Positions 13,959 through 20,270 of a DNA stretch of 20,270 bases are shown here, piece after piece. Each line of letters begins with the position of its first letter. The first letter of the stretch is position 1. The notes under the pieces are model-generated. The model worked only from the letters and a program-made list of their open reading frames with translations. It was not told the origin of the DNA and did not search any database. Origin of the DNA: a bacterium (GTDB taxonomy: Bacteria > Armatimonadota > HRBIN16); assembly GCA_025057335.1 (NCBI GenBank), contig JANWXG010000016.1, positions 1 to 20,270 on the forward strand, written 5' to 3'. The position numbers were made by a program, and so were the translations under genes.

Positions 13959-14876
13959 CTAAAACAAGATTGCCCACACAGCTACGGCTATCCACAGTAG
14001 TATTGTGACTTGAATCCCTCTGTCCTCGAGCAACACCTGCTCTGGAGCTCCACCCAGGTCTTTACGGTACACCAGGTACAGGTATCTGAAGATGCCATAC
14101 ATGACCAAGGGAATAGTATACTTCAAGTTCTCGTGCTGCGCGGCGGTTGCGCTCTGGATGGTGTACAGCGCATAAGTGATGATGGTCGCCGAACTGACTA
14201 TCGCGATGAACTGGTCGAGCAGCACCACGCTGTATTCGCCCAAGGTTGCGCGGTGATTGACCGCCTCTTCGCCCAACAATACCAGCTCATGCCTACGCTT
14301 GCAAAAGCCCAGAAAGAGCGAGAGCAGACTGGTGCATGCCAGCAACCAGCCCGAGATGTTTACATCGATGGCAACCGCCCCTGCTAATGCCCGCAAAACA
14401 AAGCCCGCCGCGATTAAGAATACGTCCAGAATGACGATATGTTTCGCCCCCAGCGAATAGGAAAGAGAGAGCGCCAGATACAGCGCCGCCAGCCCGCCGA
14501 ACGCTGGACGCACCCAAAACGCTATCACCAACCCCACTAGCGCAGTGCTGAGCATCCACCACACGGCTACTGTGATTGGGAGTCTGCCCGAGGCGATAGG
14601 GCGCAGACGCTTCGCAGGATGTCGTCGGTCCTCCTCGACATCGCGCAGGTCGTTGTAGATGTATACGGCTCCTGAAATCAAGCAGAAGCTGAGGAAAGCA
14701 AGCAGGTTCAGCCCTACCCTATGGACGTCTCCCAGTTTCTCCGCGAAAAGTAGCCCCGCGAAGAGCAGCAGGTTTTTGCTCCATTGGCGAGGTCGCATCG
14801 CGACCACGCCCCACCTTATCCACTCCAGAGGGTTCGTTTGCTGAAGCGGTATCTCGGATGAATGCAACCACTTCAT
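13959..14876 (-). CDS. UbiA-family prenyltransferase, probable polyprenyl-phosphate phosphoribosyltransferase
   Basis: 305-residue inner-membrane protein with about eight to nine hydrophobic segments. It matches the decaprenyl-phosphate phosphoribosyltransferase branch of UbiA (Rv3806c-like): RPRQWSKNLLLFA (28-40), the metal-binding motif NDLRDVEED (75-83), KRLRPIASG (89-97) and YSLGAKHIVILDVFLIAAG (140-158). Such enzymes transfer phosphoribose from PRPP to a polyprenyl phosphate, the first step toward polyprenyl-phosphate arabinose or ribose. The adjacent GtrA gene strengthens this reading over a quinone-ring or chlorophyll-type prenyltransferase. The epimerase pair that would finish a pentose donor (DprE1/DprE2) is not in the window. 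A 26-bp gap separates it from the sugar transferase gene upstream. Confidence 0.87.
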   Translation of the reverse strand: MKWLHSSEIPLQQTNPLEWIRWGVVAMRPRQWSKNLLLFAGLLFAEKLGDVHRVGLNLLAFLSFCLISGAVYIYNDLRDVEEDRRHPAKRLRPIASGRLPITVAVWWMLSTALVGLVIAFWVRPAFGGLAALYLALSLSYSLGAKHIVILDVFLIAAGFVLRALAGAVAIDVNISGWLLACTSLLSLFLGFCKRRHELVLLGEEAVNHRATLGEYSVVLLDQFIAIVSSATIITYALYTIQSATAAQHENLKYTIPLVMYGIFRYLYLVYRKDLGGAPEQVLLEDRGIQVTILLWIAVAVWAILF

Positions 14877-14902
14877 TGCTCTACCTTACTCGTGATGGCT
14901 TG

Positions 14903-15610
14903 TCAACAGGCTCCCCTGCCAGACAACACCGCTGGCACTGTAAAGATAAGGATTTTCAGGTCAGTCCAGAAGCTCATCGTGTCGATATAGATATGGTCGA
15001 GTTCCACCCACTCGCGAAATCCGATGTCGCTACGCCCGCTGATCTGCCACAGGCAGGTCAAACCAGGGGTCACGCTCAAGCGGCGCATCTCCCATTCCCC
15101 GTAGCTGGCGACCTCCGAAGGTAGCGGGGGGCGCGGCCCCACTAAACTCATCTCCCCTCGCAGTACATGCAACAGCTGCGGGAGTTCATCTAGACTATAG
15201 CGACGCAAGAACCTCCCCACACGGGTTACGCGCGGGTCGTTGCGCATCTTGAAAACCGGTCCCCCGCGCACCTCGTTTCGAGGTAGCAAATCCCGCTTCA
15301 TCTGTTCAGCGTTTCGCACCATAGAACGGAACTTGATGAAACAGAAAGGCTTCCCCCCCTTGCCAATGCGTGTCTGCTTGAACAGCACTGGTCCGGGCGA
15401 ATCCAGCTTAATCGCTATCGCGATCAGTAGCATGAGTGGTGCGAATAGCACCAGCGCTACGCTGGCCACTACGACATCCAGCAAGCGCTTTGCCACACGA
15501 TAACCTGGAGCCAGATGCTTAACAGGTACCTGAACGCTCAAGACAGGCGTATTCCACTCCCCCGTTGCGGCAGCTGCTGTGCCGGATGCCGGCGTGTGCA
15601 TGTGAGTCAT
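14903..15610 (-). CDS. Initiating sugar-phosphate transferase (WbaP/PglC type)
   Basis: 235 residues containing one membrane helix (about 42-66: KRLLDVVVASVALVLFAPL) and the bacterial sugar transferase domain: PGPVLFKQTRIGKGG, FIKFRSMV, RVGRFLRRYSLDELPQL, GEMSLVGPRP and VTPGLTCLWQISGR. It transfers a sugar-1-phosphate from a nucleotide sugar to undecaprenyl phosphate at the inner membrane, starting the repeat unit. It has the short form, without the four-helix N-terminal domain of full-length WbaP. Two in-frame ATGs (15608-15610 and 15599-15601) follow GGAGAGGAG; the second has the better spacing (9 bases), so the protein may be 3 residues shorter. It follows the Wzz/kinase gene after 97 bp, the largest gap in this locus; that gap shows no clear promoter. 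Confidence 0.94.
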   Translation of the reverse strand: MTHMHTPASGTAAAATGEWNTPVLSVQVPVKHLAPGYRVAKRLLDVVVASVALVLFAPLMLLIAIAIKLDSPGPVLFKQTRIGKGGKPFCFIKFRSMVRNAEQMKRDLLPRNEVRGGPVFKMRNDPRVTRVGRFLRRYSLDELPQLLHVLRGEMSLVGPRPPLPSEVASYGEWEMRRLSVTPGLTCLWQISGRSDIGFREWVELDHIYIDTMSFWTDLKILIFTVPAVLSGRGAC

Positions 15611-15707
15611 CTCCTCTCCGGTCTCCCTTCTCCCAAAAACCCAGTGAGCACACTAACACGAAGCGAGATGCTTCCCCCTTTCCTCCTGCTAGAGGGAGCA
15701 GAAAATT

Positions 15708-17828
15708 TTATCCTCTAGGCAAAGCACGGGTCGCCGATTGACGCAGAGCCAATTCCCGATACGCTCTGCGGTAGTAGTAGGTTCCCCGACTGTCTTCTGG
15801 GCGCACTTTGTTCAGCACGGCGCCAATCAGATTGGCTCCTACCTGCTCTAGGCGTGCGTGGAACTCCGCCTCTGCCCCTCGCGAGGGCTGTCCTGCTGCG
15901 TGTACGATAATCACGTTCTTGACGTGCGCCGCAATCAGGGTGCTATCAGCGAAGATGATGCCCGCCGGCGAGTCGAAGATGACGAAATCCGCCAGTCGGG
16001 TCGTACGCTCCACGAACTGTTCCATCGCAGGCGAACGCAACAGGCGCACAGGGTTGGTTGCCGACGAGCCTGCAGGGATGAGCACTAGCCCCTCGATCAT
16101 CGTGGGAACCGCCACGTCCTCAATAGACTTCTCTCCTGCAAGCACGTCCGCTAAGCCGAGCGAATTGTCCACGCCGAAGCGGGTATGCAGAGTCGGCTGA
16201 CGCATATCACCGTCTACGAGAAGCACACGCGCTCCATCACGCGCTAAGGTAATAGCCAGGTTGGCTGCGGTCGTACTACGCCCGACGTTGGGTTCGGCGC
16301 TAGCAATCACTACCGCCGACCCTTGCATCTGTCTACTGGCGTACCAAAGGTTGGTCGAGAGTATCTGGTAAGATGCGCCAACAGGCGTGAAGCCATCCTG
16401 TTTATCCAGCGCATCGTGCTTCGCTAGGGGAATGACCGCGAAGACAGGCAGCTTGAGTAGACGCTCTGCCTCTTCGGGCGTGCGTACAGACGTGTCCAGC
16501 TGTCCCAGTAGCAATACTACCGAGCCGGCGATTAACAACGACAGCAGCAGCGCCAAAGCCGTCTTCAACCCGGTCTGTTTGGGAACTGCGAAGACCTGTG
16601 GCGGGTCGAGAAGCACGAGGGTCACAGATTGCGCTCCTCTCTCCTTGGCGCGCGCTTCTTCCAGTTTCTGCAGGTAGAGGTTGTAGGTTTGCGCTGCCGT
16701 GTTGGCTGCCAGCTCCAACCGAGCTAGTCCTGCCTCCTTGCGCGGCATGTCGGCGAGCTCAGCGAGCACGCGGCGCAGGGGTTCTCGGTATGCCTCAGCG
16801 CGCTTGGCAGCTGCTTCCTCCGCTACTCGGGCAGTGATATACGTCTGTAGCGCTGCGTCCCGAATAGGGTTGCGCGAGCGCGTCATGGAGTTGAGAATCT
16901 GCTCGCTTTCCAAGCGCATTCGCGCCTCGATCTCCTCAATCTGCGCTCGCAGCGCCACTACGTCCGGATGACGGTCGGCTTTGGTTTGCAACTCCTTCTG
17001 CAAAGCCGCCTGTGCGCGCGCTAGGTCGAGACGAAGTTGCTCCAATACGGGGTTGCTCGCCATCACGCGCTGCATCTCCTCATACTCGTTTCTGGCATAT
17101 TGGCTGCGCAGTTCCCGCTCTGCCGCCAACCGCCGTGCCCGCGCCTCTTCCATCTCGACGGTGGCTTGGTCTAGGTTGGCACGATACTGTGCAGCACGCT
17201 GCACGAGTATCTGTGTCTGTGCGTCCAGGTTGCCGCTAATGCGATTCGCCAGCTTGTACATGGCGAGGTCTCTGCGTTTCGCATCGAGTTCCGCCTTGGC
17301 GGCAGGTAGCAGCTCGTTCTCCAGGCGTTCACGTTCTGCACGCACAGCACCCTGCGTCATCTCGTTGTAACGTTCCGTCGCTTTCGCCACCAGCACGCTC
17401 AGGGTAGTCAGAGCGCTGTCGGGATCTTGGTCTTGCACCCTTACGCGTACGAACTCGGTATTCGGCACTGCCTCCACCCGTAGCCTTCCCGCCAGCGCCC
17501 TAATGCGTTCGGGAAGCGAGCCTTCTGGCAGCGCGCTGGGACGCAGCACCAGCAGGTCGTTGATGGCTCGGCTGATAACGGTGTTGCTCGTGACTATCTG
17601 CATCAGGTTCTGCTGGCGCAGCACAGGGTCGTTAATCAAAGCGCGAACGGGAAAGATTTCGGTGGCAGTTTCTCCAATCGGTCGCTGTTCCCGTAGCACC
17701 GCGACGGCTTCGTACTTCTGTGGCGACGTGCGCGACCACACCAGCACCGTACCTGTGCATAGCAGCACTACCAACGCGATGAGACGCCATCGCCGTTTCA
17801 AAATCATATACTGACGCCAGAACTCCAC
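15708..17828 (-). CDS. Wzz-type chain-length protein fused to BY-kinase domain
   Basis: 706-residue fusion. The Wzz domain begins at the N-terminus, with the first membrane helix at 16-31 (LIALVVLLCTGTVLVW); a long periplasmic coiled coil spans about 150-400, and a second helix lies at 430-451. The cytoplasmic tyrosine-kinase-like ATPase domain spans about 485-690. Walker A' (LLVDGDMRQP, Asp539/Asp541) and Walker B (FVIFDSP, Asp619) are intact and a C-terminal tyrosine cluster is present (Tyr684-686, Tyr690). The P-loop, however, reads PNVGRSTT, with Arg517 (codon 16278-16280) where family members carry the nucleotide-binding Lys. Kinase activity may therefore be altered or lost. Such proteins set polymer length and drive export with the Wza-like partner, whose gene lies 19 bp upstream. 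No membrane polymerase or flippase is visible in the window. Confidence 0.93.
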   Translation of the reverse strand: MEFWRQYMILKRRWRLIALVVLLCTGTVLVWSRTSPQKYEAVAVLREQRPIGETATEIFPVRALINDPVLRQQNLMQIVTSNTVISRAINDLLVLRPSALPEGSLPERIRALAGRLRVEAVPNTEFVRVRVQDQDPDSALTTLSVLVAKATERYNEMTQGAVRAERERLENELLPAAKAELDAKRRDLAMYKLANRISGNLDAQTQILVQRAAQYRANLDQATVEMEEARARRLAAERELRSQYARNEYEEMQRVMASNPVLEQLRLDLARAQAALQKELQTKADRHPDVVALRAQIEEIEARMRLESEQILNSMTRSRNPIRDAALQTYITARVAEEAAAKRAEAYREPLRRVLAELADMPRKEAGLARLELAANTAAQTYNLYLQKLEEARAKERGAQSVTLVLLDPPQVFAVPKQTGLKTALALLLSLLIAGSVVLLLGQLDTSVRTPEEAERLLKLPVFAVIPLAKHDALDKQDGFTPVGASYQILSTNLWYASRQMQGSAVVIASAEPNVGRSTTAANLAITLARDGARVLLVDGDMRQPTLHTRFGVDNSLGLADVLAGEKSIEDVAVPTMIEGLVLIPAGSSATNPVRLLRSPAMEQFVERTTRLADFVIFDSPAGIIFADSTLIAAHVKNVIIVHAAGQPSRGAEAEFHARLEQVGANLIGAVLNKVRPEDSRGTYYYRRAYRELALRQSATRALPRG

Positions 17829-17847
17829 CTGCGAATCGCCTCCTTCT

Positions 17848-18771
17848 TTAGTAGCGATAGAATGCTCGGTTGAGTAGGAAGTTGCGTGTGAGGGCTATGG
17901 TCGCTACGACACTGTATATCTGGTTCCAATCGGGTTTTCTCACCTCGGGCACATACACAGTATCGCCAGGCTGAAGGGGAATATCCTGCGAAACATCCCC
18001 CTTGTCGATGAGCCGGAGCAGGTTCACGACGATACGCTGTGGCTTGTCCGGCGCGTTCGGGTTAGGGCGAATGACGTACACTCTGCTGAGCGTACCTTTC
18101 TCCTGATGCCCGCCAGCGCGGTTGATTGCCTCCAGCACCGTCGTGCTGCTCTTCCAGGGATATAGCCCGGGGCGCATCACTCTGCCCAACACGTATACTC
18201 GGTTGACTACGTCTTCAGGGATGAAGATAACGTCATCTGGCTGCAAGCGATAGTTTTGACTGAGATCTCCTTTGTAGAAGAGCTTCTCCAGGTCTAGAGG
18301 AATGGTTTCCTCGGTGCCGTCTGGACGTTTGCGGCGAAGCAAAGCATCCTTTAACAGCGCCCGGTCAGGGTCGAAGCTACCCGCCATCGAAATGGCGTGC
18401 ATCACGGTCTCGCCCTCTTTGAACTCGTATGAACCGGGACGCAGCACCATTCCCAACACAGCCACGCGCGGGCGGTTCACCACGCGGATGCTCACGCTCA
18501 CGTGCGGGTCACGCAAGAACTGTGCCTCGATTAACGCCTGGCGTATCTTCTCTGCTACCTCCCCTGCGGTCAATCCCCGCACAGTGATAGTGCCTACGAT
18601 GGGCAGGTGGATGGTACCGTCTTGCGCCACCACCAGCTCTCGAGTCAGATTCGGGTCTTCCACGACTGTGATTTGCAGGACGTCATCACGTTGGATGCGG
18701 TAGTCGCCGTCGGCCACCGCTAGGATGCTGCAAGCAAGCAGAAGCAGTGCTAAGCCCATCTTTCTCATCAC
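17848..18771 (-). CDS. Polysaccharide export protein, Wza/SLBB type
   Basis: 307 residues: an N-terminal signal (MRKMGLALLLLACSILAVADG), a polysaccharide-export domain (about 22-98; YRIQRDDVLQITVVEDP, GTIHLPIVGTITVRG) and two SLBB-like repeats (about 101-183, VLGMVLRPGSYEF; and 190-275, VLGRVMRPGLYPW). It would form the periplasmic or outer-membrane channel for the polymer, facing the Wzz/kinase. LLAC in the signal could be a weak lipobox, but a signal-peptidase I site near AVADG is equally possible. The start is GTG at 18771 (GGGAGG 7 bases upstream) or the adjacent ATG at 18768. The short C-terminus lacks the long transmembrane barrel helix region of E. coli Wza. It follows the protease gene by 50 bp. 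Confidence 0.93.
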   Translation of the reverse strand: MMRKMGLALLLLACSILAVADGDYRIQRDDVLQITVVEDPNLTRELVVAQDGTIHLPIVGTITVRGLTAGEVAEKIRQALIEAQFLRDPHVSVSIRVVNRPRVAVLGMVLRPGSYEFKEGETVMHAISMAGSFDPDRALLKDALLRRKRPDGTEETIPLDLEKLFYKGDLSQNYRLQPDDVIFIPEDVVNRVYVLGRVMRPGLYPWKSSTTVLEAINRAGGHQEKGTLSRVYVIRPNPNAPDKPQRIVVNLLRLIDKGDVSQDIPLQPGDTVYVPEVRKPDWNQIYSVVATIALTRNFLLNRAFYRY

Positions 18772-18821
18772 TGTGTTACCTCCCGACTATGCTATTAACG
18801 CAAGATTCGTACCAAAACTGC

Positions 18822-20270
18822 CTACCGGTTGTTTATGGGCACTAAAACCCCGCTACTTGCGAGGGCAAATGGCTCATCGAGATACTGGTCGAAGGCGCTG
18901 ACAGCTTCTACTCTCACTAGCACTCGTGAGTATGCACGGGTGACCACCACCTGTTGCACGTTGTCGATAGTGGAGTCGGATATGCCGATAATGTTGCCAG
19001 TGCTCTCGTCGATGAGCGTGAGTCTGAGGTTAGCGAGCGCACGCAGGTAAGTCCAGCCTGAATAGGGCGAGAAGCCTGCGCGGCGGTGCCACACGAGCGT
19101 CACTTTTCCCCCGGCAGGAAGTCGCGTGCGGAAATAGGCGACGCTACCTGACATCCCTGCAGGACGAACAGAACCTGTAGCATACTGCCGATTGACCACA
19201 TGCTGCATCGCTGCACGCAGGTCGACGTATCCCCAACCCCATTCTTTATCCCAGCCCGAGCTGCCCCTGTCTTCCGCGCTGTTGATTAGCACCGCTTTCA
19301 GCAACAGGGGGTCGTGGATGCCCATGTCGTGCAGTAACGCGAGTGCTCCCGTCACGTGCGGTGTAGCAACGCTGGTACCACTGGCGCTCACAAAGCTGCT
19401 TCCCGAACCGGTAGTTGTGACAATCCCTACGCCTGGCGCGGTCACATCGGGCTTTTTGCGTCCGCCGAGGGTGGGGCCGCGACCGCTGAATCCGGCTATC
19501 ACGTCATCGCTTCGGTCGATTGTGTTGCGGTCATCCGAAGCCGCCACAGAGATGCCGTTGTAGGCAGTAGCTGGCGTGAGCAGTCTCTTCTCGGGGCCGC
19601 CTGCGTTGCCTGCTGCTATAGCCAATGGTATCTGGTAAGTGTAGATGAAGGCATCGAAAGCTCGCGAGAGGAGGTCGTCATCCTGGTCTGTGGAGGCGCC
19701 GAAGCTGCAATTAATGCCTGCCAGTCCCACTCCACGAGGCAGGGGCGCTTCGCGGGCTGCCCACTCCATGGCAAGCAGGACATCGGCACCGTTGAGGGAG
19801 CCCCCTCCGCTCGTCGTTCGATACCCTGCCTTCAGCACCATTCCATACCCCGCGAACGGAGCCACTCCCTTGCGCGTGGCGCTGTTGGCAAGCGCTACTC
19901 CCGCTACCAGTGTGCCATGCCCCTGCAAGTCACGAGAGGTGGTATAGTCGTCGTTGTAGTCGCTGGCAAGCCTGCCGTTGTCATGGAACGCCCGAATGCC
20001 GCTGCCCAGCCCAGGCACGGTGCGGTTGGGAATAATCCAGGTGCGTGCGCTGAGGGCCGAGTGTGTATGGTTGACCCCGGTGTCCATAATGGCCACTGCC
20101 CAGGTAGGGGCAGTGTAGCCCTCGTCCCAAACCGCTGGGGCAAATAGGGTAGCGGTAGAGACCTCTAGCTGCGGCTGCAACAGGGGAGGATACCATACGG
20201 CAGCCACTCCCGGCACCTTCAGCAGTTCTGGTATGCGCCGCGTGGGCATACTCACCACAAAGCTATTCAA
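18822..20270 (-). CDS. Subtilisin-like serine protease (S8), 5' end outside window
   Basis: 482 residues are visible and the frame stays open to the window edge; the first codon is TTG and the sequence begins inside what looks like an inhibitor-type propeptide (RIPELLKVPGVAAVWYPP), so the true start lies to the right. The catalytic triad is complete in window numbering: Asp63 (VAIMDTGVNHTH), His118 (QGHGTLVAG) and Ser300 (GTSVATPHVTG), with oxyanion Asn222 (AAGNAGG). A C-terminal beta-rich domain (about 365-482; VTLVWHRRAG, ANLRLTLIDESTG) resembles the fibronectin-like end of secreted subtilases. The C-terminus (VLVPINNR) carries no PEP-CTERM signal. It is probably secreted; its place at the head of the exopolysaccharide locus could reflect processing of surface proteins, or chance. 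Confidence 0.93.
   Translation of the reverse strand: MNSFVVSMPTRRIPELLKVPGVAAVWYPPLLQPQLEVSTATLFAPAVWDEGYTAPTWAVAIMDTGVNHTHSALSARTWIIPNRTVPGLGSGIRAFHDNGRLASDYNDDYTTSRDLQGHGTLVAGVALANSATRKGVAPFAGYGMVLKAGYRTTSGGGSLNGADVLLAMEWAAREAPLPRGVGLAGINCSFGASTDQDDDLLSRAFDAFIYTYQIPLAIAAGNAGGPEKRLLTPATAYNGISVAASDDRNTIDRSDDVIAGFSGRGPTLGGRKKPDVTAPGVGIVTTTGSGSSFVSASGTSVATPHVTGALALLHDMGIHDPLLLKAVLINSAEDRGSSGWDKEWGWGYVDLRAAMQHVVNRQYATGSVRPAGMSGSVAYFRTRLPAGGKVTLVWHRRAGFSPYSGWTYLRALANLRLTLIDESTGNIIGISDSTIDNVQQVVVTRAYSRVLVRVEAVSAFDQYLDEPFALASSGVLVPINNR

Noticed and set aside
15611..15707. Internal promoter or terminator before the sugar transferase gene
   Set aside because: Only weak 5-bp inverted repeats (CTGCT/AGCAG, GAAGC/GCTTC) without a T-run, and no -35/-10 pair at proper spacing.
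18822..18880. PEP-CTERM sorting signal on the subtilase
   Set aside because: The C-terminus has no Pro-Glu-Pro motif, no membrane helix and no basic tail.

Overview
The window is bacterial chromosomal DNA that is densely coded, with many genes overlapping or a few bases apart. Shine-Dalgarno sites are strong and promoters are sigma70-like. The gene mix (exported tricorn-type protease, exosortase/EpsI exopolysaccharide locus, intergenic repeat clusters, fairly GC-rich DNA) would fit a deep-branching, possibly thermophilic lineage such as Armatimonadota. That is a guess from style; no rRNA or marker gene here fixes the taxon.

Layout. (1) Bases 1-554 hold no gene: a cluster of short structured repeats runs into a decaying array of about 38-bp units. 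(2) 555-4901, minus strand, is a five-gene operon behind a near-consensus promoter: DUF4242-type small protein, acyl-CoA-dehydrogenase-like flavoprotein, then ABC ATPase, substrate-binding protein and permease of the nitrate/sulfonate/taurine type. Substrate unknown. (3) 4902-5427 is promoter plus repeat-like non-coding DNA. (4) 5428-6946, plus strand: MgtC-family membrane protein and nadC (quinolinate phosphoribosyltransferase), 1 bp apart. (5) 6957-7058, minus strand: a very basic 33-residue small gene with its own promoter and an excellent ribosome binding site. (6) 7129-11887, plus strand: a secreted tricorn-like protease and a multi-spanning GT-C-type glycosyltransferase. (7) 11880-20270, minus strand: an exopolysaccharide/exosortase locus, read from the right edge: subtilisin-like protease (5' end outside the window), Wza-like export protein, Wzz/tyrosine-kinase fusion, initiating sugar-phosphate transferase, UbiA-type polyprenyl-phosphate phosphoribosyltransferase, GtrA protein, exosortase, EpsI.

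How the genes may work together. In the right half, the sugar transferase would load the first sugar on undecaprenyl phosphate, and the Wzz/kinase and Wza-like proteins would control length and export. UbiA plus GtrA resemble the pair that makes and handles polyprenyl-phosphate pentoses in mycobacteria, and the GT-C protein encoded tail-to-tail with epsI could use such a lipid-linked donor. Exosortase and EpsI suggest protein sorting coupled to the polymer, but no PEP-CTERM substrate is visible. In the left half, co-transcription suggests that the ABC importer brings in a small anion or organosulfur-like compound acted on by the flavoprotein.

Most worth a second look: the covarying hairpin repeats at the left edge, the 33-residue basic gene, the importer/flavoprotein/DUF4242 operon, the P-loop Lys-to-Arg change in the tyrosine kinase, and the lipid-linked-pentose plus exosortase combination.
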